Origin: Thomasclavelia sp.
GTDB taxonomy: Bacteria; Bacillota_I; Bacilli_A; Erysipelotrichales; Coprobacillaceae
NCBI RefSeq assembly: GCF_017889095.1
Contig: NZ_JAGHEW010000376.1
Location: forward strand, 1-40,264
DNA: 40,264 bases
Reading direction: 5' to 3'
Below are positions 1 through 9,779 of the stretch, in pieces (the first letter of the stretch is position 1; every line of letters starts with the position of its first letter). Both the position numbers and the translations under genes were made by a program. The notes beneath the pieces were generated by a model. It was not told the origin of the DNA, did no database searches, and was given only the letters and a program-made list of their open reading frames with translations.

Positions 1-2
1 AT

Positions 3-224
3 ATAAAAGAGAAACTGCAAAAAGATATAGCGGATTATTCAGCAGAAATTCAAAATCTCAGAAGGGAGGTGAAGTTATATGAGGGTATAAAGGAACGGTC
101 TTTAAAGATGAAAGTAAAATTGGAAACCATTCAGAAAGAAGAAAAAGAAAAGGAGCGTGATCAAGATGAACGCAGGGGGCGAAACCGCAGATCAGTTCGT
201 GAGAATGAATTTACAGGGAATTGA
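3..224 (+). CDS. C-terminal fragment of a probable relaxase/mobilization protein (5' end outside window)
   Basis: Open frame from base 3 (IKEKLQKDIADYSAEIQNLRREVKLYEGIKERSLKMKVKLETIQKEEKEKERDQDERRGRNRRSVRENEFTGN*), a charged coiled-coil tail typical of ICE relaxases; overlaps the PcfB-like start. Confidence 0.6.
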   Translation: MKEKLQKDIADYSAEIQNLRREVKLYEGIKERSLKMKVKLETIQKEEKEKERDQDERRGRNRRSVRENEFTGN

Positions 225-879
225 AATAGCGGCTAATGTAGCATTGAAAGCTGGGGGTATGGCATCAAAGTCGCTTGCTGTTACATTGTATGCGATTCTT
301 ACTGACAGGAAAAAAGTCAAAGGAAAAGCAAGACTGAATACCATGCTTAAAAGCGGTAAGGAACTGAAAGTGTTTGCTATTCAGTATGATGATCTAAAAC
401 TGTTTGTAAAAGAGGCAAAGCGATATGGCGTGATGTACTGCGTATTAAAGGAAAAGCATAAGCGTAACGGTATTTGTGATATTTTAGTTAGGGCAGAAGA
501 TGCCGCTAAAATTACACGAATCATTGATAAGTTTGAACTGGCTACAGTGGATACCAAAACGTTAAATGATAAAACTGCTGAAATGATGAATCGGGAAAGC
601 ATGAGAGATGTTCCGCCTTTGGGTGATAAAGAACATGATGAAATGGTTCGTCAAATGATGGAATCGATGAAACAGGAAAAAGATGGTCAAAACCCCAGCA
701 AGGCTCGAACGAAGAAGGACGCAACTCAGTTCGGGCATACATCAACGAAAGCAAAAAAAAGATTCGATACTATTAAACCGGAGCGTCCATCAGTTCGTGA
801 TGAATTGAGAAAAATAAAGCATAGAAGAACCAGAAAGGCTCGATACAAAAATCAAAAACAAAAACAGAAAGCGAGGTAG
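166..879 (+). CDS. PcfB / DUF3801-family conjugation protein
   Basis: MNAGGETADQFVRMNLQGIEIAANVALKAGG...; directly upstream of an ArdC-like gene and VirD4. SD aaaggag fits ATG at 166 better than GTG at 157. Confidence 0.8.
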   Translation: MNAGGETADQFVRMNLQGIEIAANVALKAGGMASKSLAVTLYAILTDRKKVKGKARLNTMLKSGKELKVFAIQYDDLKLFVKEAKRYGVMYCVLKEKHKRNGICDILVRAEDAAKITRIIDKFELATVDTKTLNDKTAEMMNRESMRDVPPLGDKEHDEMVRQMMESMKQEKDGQNPSKARTKKDATQFGHTSTKAKKRFDTIKPERPSVRDELRKIKHRRTRKARYKNQKQKQKAR

Positions 880-885
880 AAGCAA

Positions 886-1785
886 ATGAAAGATATTTAT
901 TCAAGACTTATGGCATCACAAAACGCATCACCTAAACCTGCTAAAAAAATCAGCAGGGAAGAATACGCTAAACAGAAGCGTGAACAAAAAAATGAACTTT
1001 ATAAGATGGCGGACAGGCAGTTAAATAAAGTGATTTCGTCACCAGTACAGTATCTTGAATTTTTAAAACTTACAGCAAGATTAAATTATACCGTAACCAA
1101 TCTGCTATTAGTGATGGCTCAAAAACCAGATGCGGTATTCTTAAAAGATAGTGATTACTGGAAAGAAAAGAAACTGTATATCAGACAGGATGAAAAAGGC
1201 ATTCAAATTTTAAAACCAGATGGGGAATATGAAAAAAGCAACGGTTCTGCTGGCACAAATTACAGGGTAAAATATGTTTTCGATGCATCGCAAATTAACA
1301 CGAAAAAATCATTCTATAAAAAACCGGTAATGAATGTGGAAAATCTGATTACAGGTCTTACCTATGAATCACCTGTCAAACTGGAATTAACGCAAATGGA
1401 AAGTATCAAAGATGTTTATTATTCAAGTCAGAAGGAACGTATTTATTATGCTGATCAACTGGAGCCGGCGGTACTGATACATGGACTGTTGAGGGAATTC
1501 TCTGCGGTAGAATATGAACAGCAGGATCAGCATTCATTTGATGGTCATGAAAAGTTCTGTATGGACAGTGCTGCCTATATATTATGCAACAAATATGGTG
1601 TACCGGTAGATGATGTGGATTTTGCAAAAGATGTTGGCGAAGTCTTTTATGATAAAAAGCCGTATGAAATAAAAAAACAGCTTTATACGATACAGTCCAT
1701 AGTGAAAGATGTCAGTGATAGAATTGATAAAGGAATTTATATTTCTCAGCAGAACAGGGATAACAGGGACCAAATGGTTCGATGA
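886..1785 (+). CDS. ICE-associated protein, ArdC/LtrC-like
   Basis: 299 aa ORF in the conjugation operon; N-terminal half resembles the ssDNA-binding domain region of ArdC/LtrC-like proteins (YLEFLKLTARLNYTVTNLLLVMAQKPDAVFLKDSDYWKEKKLYIRQDEKGIQIL). Confidence 0.55.
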   Translation: MKDIYSRLMASQNASPKPAKKISREEYAKQKREQKNELYKMADRQLNKVISSPVQYLEFLKLTARLNYTVTNLLLVMAQKPDAVFLKDSDYWKEKKLYIRQDEKGIQILKPDGEYEKSNGSAGTNYRVKYVFDASQINTKKSFYKKPVMNVENLITGLTYESPVKLELTQMESIKDVYYSSQKERIYYADQLEPAVLIHGLLREFSAVEYEQQDQHSFDGHEKFCMDSAAYILCNKYGVPVDDVDFAKDVGEVFYDKKPYEIKKQLYTIQSIVKDVSDRIDKGIYISQQNRDNRDQMVR

Positions 1786-1798
1786 TTGGAAAGTAAAT

Positions 1799-3580
1799 AT
1801 GAAACACGAAGAGCATCATTATTTTATTCTGTTTATGCTAGGTTTTATTCCCATTGTATGGTTTGGACTGTTAATTGCTCCTTATATATCCGATGGATTG
1901 ATTTATGCGTTACCTGAAATGACAGTTGCAATCTATCATCCATTTCATGTTGTATGGTGTGAAAACAGCCTTAAAATGGTCGGTCTAATGACAGTGATTT
2001 ATATCTGTGTAGCGGGTATTGTATTATCCAGTAGAAGAAATTACCGAAGAAACGTAGAATACGGTTCAGCGAAATGGGGTGATACCAAAAAGGTCAATCA
2101 AAAGTATGCAAGCAAAGACTTTACTTCTAATAAGATACTAAGTCAAAATGTAAGAATAGGTTTAGACGGTAAGAAACATCGAAGAAATCTTAACACTATT
2201 ATTATTGGTGGTAGTGGTGCAGGTAAGACGAGGTTTTACTGTAAGCCTAATATTATGCAGTGTAATACCAGCTTTGTCTGTCTTGATCCCAAAGGTGAGA
2301 TTTTGAGAGATGTAGGAAATCTTCTTGAAAAAGAGGGATATGTGATCAAGGTCATTGATCTGATCAATATGCAAAAAAGTCACTGTTATAATCCTTTTAG
2401 ATATATTCAGGACGATAAAGATGTTTTAAAACTGATCACCAATCTTATTCGTAATACGACACCAAAAGGGAGTCAAAATCAGGATCCTTTTTGGGAAAAA
2501 TCGGAAACAGCACTTTTGGAGGCTTTATGCCTGTATCTTCTCCATGAAGCACCTGAAGAAGAACAGAATTTTACAATGGTCATGGAAATGATTGCAGCCG
2601 CTGAAGTAAGAGAAGATGACGAAGATTATCAAAGCCCATTAGATGAGTTATTTGAAAGACTCGAAATGAGGAATCCAGAAAGTCTTGCAGTAAAACAGTA
2701 TAAAATTTATAAACAGGCCGCTGGAAAAACAGCAAAATCTATTTTAGTGTCTGTTGGCGTTCGACTGGCTGCTTTTAACTTGGAAAGTATAGCAGGGATT
2801 ACTTCTACTGATGAATTGGAACTGGAACTCATGGGAGAAAGAAAGACCGCTCTGTTTGCAGTTATTCCCGATAATGACAGTACCTTTAATTTTCTTGTCG
2901 GTATGTTGTATACCCAGCTGTTTCAGATTTTATATTACAGTGCGGATATTATTCATGGTGGAGAGTTGCCGCTAGCTGTCCATTTTTTAATGGACGAATT
3001 TGCCAACGTCGCCTTACCGGACGAATTTGACAAACTGTTATCGACTATGCGTTCCAGAAAGATATTTGTTTCTATCATTCTTCAGAATCTTGCACAGATC
3101 AAAGCATTATATAAAGATGCTTGGGAAAGTATCGTCGGCAATTGTGACGAATTATACTATCTGGGTGGGAATGAACAGTCTACTCACAAGTTTATTAGCG
3201 AATATTTAGGCAAGGAAACACTGGATACAAATACCTATGGCAAATCCAGCGGAAAAAGCGGAAGCTACTCAACCAATTATCAGCAGGTTGGTCGAGAATT
3301 ATTAACACCTGATGAGGTACGATTGCTTAATAATGATTATGCGTTACTGTTTATTCGAGGTGAAAGACCTATTTTTGATAAGAAATACGATATTCTAAAA
3401 CATCCTAATGTTAAATATACAAAAGACGGAGGAACGAAACCTTACGAACATGGAAAAATAAAATATACTGTTGAAGAATGGGAAAATATCATACTTTCAG
3501 AAGATTATGAATTTTTCTCCGATGAAGATATTGAGGAATACTTTAACGATATTGATGATGATGTCACAGAAGAATATTAA
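1799..3580 (+). CDS. VirD4/TraG-type conjugal coupling ATPase
   Basis: Walker A GGSGAGKTRFYCKPN, CLDPKGEILRD, FLMDEFANVALPDEFDKLLSTMRSRKI. The ORF opens at 1709 but ATG 1799 at the end of the upstream gene is more plausible. Confidence 0.93.
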   Translation: MKHEEHHYFILFMLGFIPIVWFGLLIAPYISDGLIYALPEMTVAIYHPFHVVWCENSLKMVGLMTVIYICVAGIVLSSRRNYRRNVEYGSAKWGDTKKVNQKYASKDFTSNKILSQNVRIGLDGKKHRRNLNTIIIGGSGAGKTRFYCKPNIMQCNTSFVCLDPKGEILRDVGNLLEKEGYVIKVIDLINMQKSHCYNPFRYIQDDKDVLKLITNLIRNTTPKGSQNQDPFWEKSETALLEALCLYLLHEAPEEEQNFTMVMEMIAAAEVREDDEDYQSPLDELFERLEMRNPESLAVKQYKIYKQAAGKTAKSILVSVGVRLAAFNLESIAGITSTDELELELMGERKTALFAVIPDNDSTFNFLVGMLYTQLFQILYYSADIIHGGELPLAVHFLMDEFANVALPDEFDKLLSTMRSRKIFVSIILQNLAQIKALYKDAWESIVGNCDELYYLGGNEQSTHKFISEYLGKETLDTNTYGKSSGKSGSYSTNYQQVGRELLTPDEVRLLNNDYALLFIRGERPIFDKKYDILKHPNVKYTKDGGTKPYEHGKIKYTVEEWENIILSEDYEFFSDEDIEEYFNDIDDDVTEEY

Positions 3581-3659
3581 AAAGCTAAAGATGAAGCAGG
3601 TGGTCATGAAAACTGCCTGTTTTTTATTTTACAAAAATGATTTTATGGGGGTTATATAA

Positions 3660-3986
3660 ATGAAAGGAAATAAGCGTTTAATGCTGATAAAATTGAAAAG
3701 AATGTTGTGGATGTGCTATGTCATGAGTGTACTGATTCTAAATGTAGGAGCAGTACCTGTTTTTGCAGAGGGAGATCCCCTTACAGTGATCAACAATCTG
3801 TCAAATTTTATTTTCAGCCTAATTCGAGCTATTGGTATGATTTTGCTTGGTTTTGGTGTTGTTCAGGTGGGTCTGTCCTTAAAAAGCCATGATCCGAGTC
3901 AACGTGCCAATGGTTTTTTAACTGTTGCAGGCGGTATCGTCATTACGTTTGCAAAAGAAATTTTAAACACCATTGTAGGTGGATAA
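3660..3986 (+). CDS. Maff2/VirB2-like small membrane protein
   Basis: 108 aa, signal-like N-terminus plus two hydrophobic segments, located between VirD4 and a VirB6-like gene. Confidence 0.7.
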   Translation: MKGNKRLMLIKLKRMLWMCYVMSVLILNVGAVPVFAEGDPLTVINNLSNFIFSLIRAIGMILLGFGVVQVGLSLKSHDPSQRANGFLTVAGGIVITFAKEILNTIVGG

Positions 3987-4014
3987 ATGGCAGTAAGCAA
4001 AGGAGGTGGTTTTA

Positions 4015-4845
4015 TTGGGTGGAATTTTAGATAATCTAACCAATGCAATCAATACATGGAATGAAAAAATGTCGGAAATATGGCTTTTGCTGACGCAGAC
4101 ACCACAGACCTTTAAAGGCGGTCATATTTGGACTGTTATCGTTAAAATTCATAATGCTTTAACAGCAATAGGACTTGCACTGCTTGTTCTGTTTTTTGTG
4201 GTCGGCATGGTCAAAACGTGTACAAGCCTGACAGAAATAAAACGTCCTGAGCAGGCACTAAGACTGTTTTTGAGATTTGCCGTTGCCAGAGTGATTGTCA
4301 CTTATGGAATGACGATCATGACAAAAGTATTTGAAATTGTTCAGGGAATTACCAGCAAAATTATGACAACTGTCGGTGTGGGAAGTGCAACGACCACTAC
4401 GATTCCCAAAGTGATTGAAGAAGCAATCGATGATTGCGGTTTTTTAGAGTCTATTCCTTTATGGGCTGTTACTTTGCTGGGAGGAATATTTATTACTATT
4501 CTTTCTTTTGTTCTGATTCTAACAGTCTATAGCCGCTTTTTTAAACTTTATATGTATACTGCAATCAGCCCGATTCCTTTATCTGCTTCAGCAAGTGAAA
4601 GCACACAATCGGTGGCTGTTACCTTTATTAAAAGCTATATGGGAGTCTGCCTCGAAGGAGCGATTATCGTTCTGGCCTGTGTTATATTTTCTGCATTTGC
4701 ATCCTCCGCTCCGGCAATTGACGCTGAAGCGAGTGCTGTTTCAATGCTATGGACATATATAGGCGAAATTGTGTTTAATATGCTGGTGTTAGTCGGAACG
4801 GTCAAGATGAGCGATAGAATTGTAAAAGATATGATGGGATTATAA
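4015..4845 (+). CDS. VirB6/TrbL-like conjugal membrane protein
   Basis: Multi-TM protein. aggagg at 4001-4006 overlaps the GTG at 4006, so TTG at 4015 is the likely start. Confidence 0.75.
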   Translation: MGGILDNLTNAINTWNEKMSEIWLLLTQTPQTFKGGHIWTVIVKIHNALTAIGLALLVLFFVVGMVKTCTSLTEIKRPEQALRLFLRFAVARVIVTYGMTIMTKVFEIVQGITSKIMTTVGVGSATTTTIPKVIEEAIDDCGFLESIPLWAVTLLGGIFITILSFVLILTVYSRFFKLYMYTAISPIPLSASASESTQSVAVTFIKSYMGVCLEGAIIVLACVIFSAFASSAPAIDAEASAVSMLWTYIGEIVFNMLVLVGTVKMSDRIVKDMMGL

Positions 4846-4885
4846 TTAAATGGCTAAAAATATGCATATTATTCTCTAATTATGG

Positions 4886-4901
4886 TATAATATTGCCATA
4901 A
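4886..4901 (+). promoter_or_regulatory. Extended -10 promoter with operator-like dyad for the embedded TA pair
   Basis: TGgTATAAT at 4883-4891 lies between the arms of TTATGG (4880-4885) / CCATAA (4896-4901), just upstream of the antitoxin SD gaggagg. Confidence 0.5.
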
Positions 4902-4916
4902 GAGAGGAGGAGATGA

Positions 4917-5180
4917 ATGATGCCACGTATTATACCCATTAGTGAACTGAAAAATACTGCAGATATTTCCGACAAGTGCCACCAGCAGGACGAACCTATT
5001 TATATTACAAAAAATGGATATGGAGATATGGTCATTATGAGTATAGAAGTGTATGAAAAAATGATGAAAAAATTTGAAATTTACAAAGACATCGAAATCT
5101 CTGAAAAACAGATGAAAGAAGGAAAAGTCAGAGATGCAAGACAGTCATTAAACGAGATGAGAGCAAAATATGGGCTATAA
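4917..5180 (+). CDS. Phd/YefM-family antitoxin
   Basis: MMPRIIPISELKNTADISDKCHQQDEPIYITKNGYGDMVIMSIEVYEKMM; overlaps a RelE/ParE-like gene. Confidence 0.9.
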   Translation: MMPRIIPISELKNTADISDKCHQQDEPIYITKNGYGDMVIMSIEVYEKMMKKFEIYKDIEISEKQMKEGKVRDARQSLNEMRAKYGL

Positions 5181-5481
5181 ATTAGATATAACTGAACGTG
5201 CTGAAGAATTAACTACCCGACAGATCGATTATTTGCTCTACACTGTAAAAAGTGAAAGAGCAGCCAGACATCTTTTTGATGAAATAGATAAAATTTATAG
5301 CCGACTTGAAGAAAATCCTTATCAGTTTCCAATATGTAAAGATAGTTATCTTGCCAGAAAAGGTTATCACGAAGCTGTCTTATCTAATATGAATTATACT
5401 GTTATTTTTTCTATATCCGATATGACAGTCACTGTATTAGGGGTATTTCATCAGTTGGAAAACTATGCTCTAAAAGTTTAG
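5170..5481 (+). CDS. RelE/ParE-superfamily toxin
   Basis: ERAARHLFDEIDKIYSRLEENPYQFPICKDSYLARKGYHEAVLSNMNYTVIFSISDMTVTVLGVFHQ; paired with the upstream antitoxin. Confidence 0.88.
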   Translation: MGYKLDITERAEELTTRQIDYLLYTVKSERAARHLFDEIDKIYSRLEENPYQFPICKDSYLARKGYHEAVLSNMNYTVIFSISDMTVTVLGVFHQLENYALKV

Positions 5482-5571
5482 TCAGACAAATATTACAGAA
5501 TATAAAATACTAAGATAACCGGCATACTAATCAACGTGTGTCGGTTTTTAAGTATGATGAAAGGTGAAAAA

Positions 5572-6015
5572 ATGGAAATAAAAATTAATAAAGATATTAG
5601 AAAATATACGGAAAGCATTGTGTTAGGTTTATCCCTGAGACAGTGCTTTTTTTCTGTACTGGCATGTGTCATCGCCATTATCATTTATTTTTCTTTTATT
5701 AATAAACTGGGTTTAGAGATAACGAGCTGGATATGTATTATAGGGGCAGTCCCTTTTGCATCTTTAGGATTTGTCACTTATCAGGAAATGACGTTTGAAA
5801 AAATTATACTTCATGCCTGGAAATCACTCTGGCTTTCAGGAAAAAAATTAATTTTTAAACCCGTCAATTTATATTATGAAATATTAAGAAGTTTTATCGA
5901 TGTTAAGCGAAAGGAGTCGTTAGGCGTTAATGATAAAAAGTTACGAAAGATTAAAAAAACAGAACAGAGAAAAAATAAAAGTACCAAAATCCGCTCAGGA
6001 CGTGATCAATATTGA
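5572..6015 (+). CDS. PrgI-family T4SS membrane protein
   Basis: MEIKINKDIRKYTESIVLGLSLRQCFFSVLACVIAIIIYF directly upstream of VirB4; SD aaaggtg before ATG 5572. Confidence 0.85.
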   Translation: MEIKINKDIRKYTESIVLGLSLRQCFFSVLACVIAIIIYFSFINKLGLEITSWICIIGAVPFASLGFVTYQEMTFEKIILHAWKSLWLSGKKLIFKPVNLYYEILRSFIDVKRKESLGVNDKKLRKIKKTEQRKNKSTKIRSGRDQY

Positions 6016-8281
6016 TACGATCTATGCTGACGGTATTTTTTGTGTAGGAAAAAAGTATTCGAAAACGTATCGATTTAAAGATATTAATTATTCCATTGCA
6101 TCGAAAGAGGAAAAAGTGGGTTTATTTTTACATTACAGTGAACTGCTCAATTCTTTAGATAGCAGTGTGATGACCAAAATAACAATTAATAATCGAAAAA
6201 TAGATATTAAAAATTTTAAGGAAAATATACTTATTCCTTTAAAAGGTGATCATCTGGATAAGTACCGCAAGGAATATAACGATATGCTGTTAGAAAAAGT
6301 TGAACAGGCAGAATCTATAAGTCAGGAAAAATATATTACGGTCACTGTTTTTAAAAATTCTATTGAAGAGGCTAGAACCTTTTTCTCCAGAACCTTTACT
6401 GAATTGTCAGCACATTTTGCAAGACTTGGAAGTGAATTGGAGGAACTCGATGCTGTTGAACGACTTAAACTGTTGCATGATTTTTACCGCTGTGGTGAAG
6501 AGGGAAACTTTCAGTTTGATCTAAAGGACTTTATGCGTAAAGGTCATCACTTTAAAGATGCTATTTGTCCCCGTCAGCCGGAATTTCACCACAAATATTT
6601 TAAGCTTGGTGATAAATACGGACGAGTGATGTATCTGTCTAACTTTGCCACATATATCAAAGATTCTTTTGTCAGCGAACTGTGCTCTTTTAATAAAAAT
6701 CTGATGTACAGTATGGATATAATTGTCGTCCCAACCGATGAAGCGGTAAAAGAAGTTGAAAATCGACTTTTAGGGGTTGAAACAAACATTACGAACTGGC
6801 AAAGACGCCAGAATGCTAACAATAACTTTTCAGCAGTTATCCCGTATGATATGGAGGCTCAAAGGAAAGAGAGTAAGGAATTTTTAGATGATCTGATTGT
6901 CAGGGACCAGAGAATGATGCTGGGGTGCATGACACTGGTTCATTTAGCGGATTCAAAAGAAGAACTGGATAATGATACAGATACACTTATGAGCATTGCA
7001 AGAAAATATATGTGTGAACTCTCTGTTTTGGCTTTTGCCAGCAGACAGCTTGAGGGACTGATGAGTGTACTTCCAATTGAGGGGAATAAACTTGATATAG
7101 TGAGAACGCTTTTAACCGAAAGTATGGCAGTTTTTATGCCATTCAGGGCACAGGAAATTAGTGATGCAGGAGGAATATGGTTTGGGCAGAATGCCATTAC
7201 CAATAATTTAATATTATGCAATAAAGAAAAACTGATGAATCCCAATGCATTTCAGCTAGGTGTACCCGGCTCAGGTAAAAGTTTTTTAACCAAAGAGCAG
7301 ATTGTTTTTATTGCCCTGTCAACGGACGATGACATTATTATTTGCGATCCGGAATCGGAATACTCACTGCTGGTTAAGGAATTAGGGGGTGAGGTTATCC
7401 AGATTGCTGTAGGAAGTCCTAACCATATTAACGCTCTCGATATGAATGAGGGTTATGGAGATAGTGGCAATCCTGTAGGAGATAAATCTCAATTCATCAT
7501 GTCTTTATTCGAGCAGCTTGATCGTGACGGTATTAAACCGATTGACCGTTCCATTATTGATCGATGTGTTGCACTGGTTTATCAGGATTATTATAAAACC
7601 GGAAAAGTGCCAACATTGGTCACTTTAAGAAAAAAACTTTTAGAACAGCCGGAATTGGAAGCAAGGAGCCTGGCATTGAAACTGGAATTATTTACCGACG
7701 GTTCATTAGATGCTTTTGCCCATGAAACAAATGTCGATACATCAAGTCGCATTGTTTCCTATGACATTTTTAAGCTGGGTAAACAGCTCAAGACGATGGG
7801 ATTATTGGTTATCACCGATGCCATGATCAATCGTGTTAATGACAACTGGCGAAAAGGAAAAAGAACGCATATCATTATCGACGAGTTTCACGTTGTTTTT
7901 GAAAACGAAGAAAGTGCAAGTTTCTTTAATTCAGCGTGGCGACAGTTTAGAAAGCGTGATGGTTATCCCATCGGTATTACGCAGAATGTGGAATATTTGC
8001 TGGACAGTGTTCAGGCAAGTACAATGCTTTCAAACAGTGAGTTTGTTGTTATGCTGAATCAGGCTTATCAGGATCGTGAAAAACTGGCAACATTACTGAA
8101 TATCTCTGATGAACAGTTGAGCTATATTACAAATGCTCAGGCTGGTTGCGGACTGATCAAATACGGAGGAAATCTTGTTCCCTTTGTGAATCGATTCCCT
8201 AAAAATACTGAACTATATAAACTTATGACAACTAAACCGTCAGACAGAGAAAAAGGAGAGGATAATGAATGGAAGAAATGA
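5930..8281 (+). CDS. VirB4-type conjugal transfer ATPase
   Basis: 783 aa; Walker A GVPGSGKSFLTKEQ, Walker B THIIIDEFHVVFENEESA, GITQNVEYLLDS. Confidence 0.93.
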   Translation: MIKSYERLKKQNREKIKVPKSAQDVINIDTIYADGIFCVGKKYSKTYRFKDINYSIASKEEKVGLFLHYSELLNSLDSSVMTKITINNRKIDIKNFKENILIPLKGDHLDKYRKEYNDMLLEKVEQAESISQEKYITVTVFKNSIEEARTFFSRTFTELSAHFARLGSELEELDAVERLKLLHDFYRCGEEGNFQFDLKDFMRKGHHFKDAICPRQPEFHHKYFKLGDKYGRVMYLSNFATYIKDSFVSELCSFNKNLMYSMDIIVVPTDEAVKEVENRLLGVETNITNWQRRQNANNNFSAVIPYDMEAQRKESKEFLDDLIVRDQRMMLGCMTLVHLADSKEELDNDTDTLMSIARKYMCELSVLAFASRQLEGLMSVLPIEGNKLDIVRTLLTESMAVFMPFRAQEISDAGGIWFGQNAITNNLILCNKEKLMNPNAFQLGVPGSGKSFLTKEQIVFIALSTDDDIIICDPESEYSLLVKELGGEVIQIAVGSPNHINALDMNEGYGDSGNPVGDKSQFIMSLFEQLDRDGIKPIDRSIIDRCVALVYQDYYKTGKVPTLVTLRKKLLEQPELEARSLALKLELFTDGSLDAFAHETNVDTSSRIVSYDIFKLGKQLKTMGLLVITDAMINRVNDNWRKGKRTHIIIDEFHVVFENEESASFFNSAWRQFRKRDGYPIGITQNVEYLLDSVQASTMLSNSEFVVMLNQAYQDREKLATLLNISDEQLSYITNAQAGCGLIKYGGNLVPFVNRFPKNTELYKLMTTKPSDREKGEDNEWKK

Positions 8282-9015
8282 AAACAATAACTGAAGACGG
8301 AATTGTAATGCAATATTTAGATTTGCTTGAATCAAATGATAAGAAAGAAGAACTTAATGAAACCAGAGAACTGCTGGATTATATCAGCAGTCTTGAAAAA
8401 CAGTTTAATCAGGTGGTCAATGAACTTCATGATGTAAGAGAAGTGTTGGACAGTATGCAAAATCCTACAATGAAAGAACGATTAAATCATGTAGTGGATA
8501 AATTACAGGTAACGGTTAATGAAGGAATTAAAAGTTTGAATAGCATCAAGACTCAGCTGATTTCTTCTATGAAAGAATGTATTTCTTCTGTAAAGCAGAA
8601 AGGGAAGAACACTTTAGTGAAGACGGTCAATATTTTGCATATTAAAGATGGCTTGAAAAAATTGCAGAAGAGTTTTTATGCCGGAATGAAAAAAACAATG
8701 GAGTTAGACCATACAAGTCAGCAAATTTCGAGTGAACTGAGCAATGCTAAACGAAATGTAAAAAATGTTGTACGACTTCTAAGAGGAAAAAAGCCATTGG
8801 AAACGGTAAATGACAGCAAAAAAATAACGGTTGTCCAAAAAAGCAGTCGAGCTATGTTTAAAAGATTCAGAACAATGGCTATCAGTAATTCTAAGCTGAT
8901 TCGTAAATTAGATGAGCTGGATAAAAGCTCGGTAAAAAAAGATTTGAAACTTTTAAATCACAAAAGTAAAAATAATCCAAATATGATAATAAATAAAAAG
9001 GCTCCCGAACGTTAA
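8269..9015 (+). CDS. ICE-associated coiled-coil protein (DUF6674-like)
   Basis: MEEMKTITEDGIVMQYLDLLESNDKKEELNETRELLDYISSLEKQFNQVVNELHDVREVL; overlaps the virB4 end. Confidence 0.6.
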   Translation: MEEMKTITEDGIVMQYLDLLESNDKKEELNETRELLDYISSLEKQFNQVVNELHDVREVLDSMQNPTMKERLNHVVDKLQVTVNEGIKSLNSIKTQLISSMKECISSVKQKGKNTLVKTVNILHIKDGLKKLQKSFYAGMKKTMELDHTSQQISSELSNAKRNVKNVVRLLRGKKPLETVNDSKKITVVQKSSRAMFKRFRTMAISNSKLIRKLDELDKSSVKKDLKLLNHKSKNNPNMIINKKAPER

Positions 9016-9030
9016 CGGGAGTCTTTATTA
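9001..9030. terminator. Probable bidirectional terminator between convergent operons
   Basis: CTCCCG (9002-9007) / CGGGAG (9016-9021), A-rich on one side and T-rich on the other, between convergent genes. Confidence 0.7.
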
Positions 9031-9357
9031 TAATCTGTTATTTAAGTAATCGAAGAGTTCCTGATATTTATGTATTTTTTCTTTGTTCGCCATGAGTCCA
9101 ATGGATAATCCGGCAGTAAAAAAGTTAAGAAAATCGCGATATTCTTCATGAAAAAGGATTTGATTCTGCAGGTTCTGATATTTATCTGTCAGTTTTTTTA
9201 CCTCTTCTTTTGGTAAGCTTTTTCTTAGTAAACTGATAATTTCCTTTTCTGTTTCAACTAGTTCGTGAGCGGTTTTTTGATACATTAAATCATGACTGGT
9301 ATCATAGTGATCAAAACTGATCAGTTTTCTGTATATGTCAAGAACGATTTTATCCAT
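9028..9357 (-). CDS. Small conserved hypothetical protein (DUF6809-like), paralog of the next gene
   Basis: 109 aa; C-terminal motif EEYRDFLNFFTAGLSIGLMAN shared in weak form with the adjacent ORF. Confidence 0.6.
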   Translation of the reverse strand: MDKIVLDIYRKLISFDHYDTSHDLMYQKTAHELVETEKEIISLLRKSLPKEEVKKLTDKYQNLQNQILFHEEYRDFLNFFTAGLSIGLMANKEKIHKYQELFDYLNNRL

Positions 9358-9700
9358 TGTGGAATACCTCGCTTTTATTTATGTAGGTTAATATATTATT
9401 TATCATTGGTTCATTTTGATATGAATTTAGTTTTAATCCTAGTAGGATACCGATGGATAATACATTTTTAAAATCATCAAACCGCAGATTAGTTTCATGC
9501 AGGAAATATAGCTGTTCCATCTGATTAAAAATGGCAGCTTTTTCTTTTAATGTTAAGTTTTTATCGGGTTCATTCATCAATGTTTTTTGCAGATCATCGA
9601 TTTGTTTTTCAATCTTTAATATTTTTTTTGAATGCTGATGTGTATTAAACTCTTCTAGATAGTGATCAAATAACAGTTTATAAATATCTTCGTTTTGCAT
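9350..9700 (-). CDS. Small conserved hypothetical protein (DUF6809-like), diverged tandem paralog
   Basis: 116 aa; LRFDDFKNVLSIGILLGLKLN; overlaps the downstream gene by 8 bp; SD-like gggagg before the start. Confidence 0.6.
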   Translation of the reverse strand: MQNEDIYKLLFDHYLEEFNTHQHSKKILKIEKQIDDLQKTLMNEPDKNLTLKEKAAIFNQMEQLYFLHETNLRFDDFKNVLSIGILLGLKLNSYQNEPMINNILTYINKSEVFHNG

Positions 9701-9779
9701 TTGTCATCCTCCCTTCAGTATTTATTTTATAAAAAATGGTTGGAGATACAAATGTGCGATTTAACAGAAAGGATGCGTT

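Noticed and set aside
381-754. Minus-strand ORFs inside the PcfB-like gene
   Set aside because: Shadow ORFs opposite a well-supported coding gene in a co-directional operon.
6586-7245. Minus-strand ORFs inside virB4
   Set aside because: Shadow ORFs of a clearly conserved ATPase gene.
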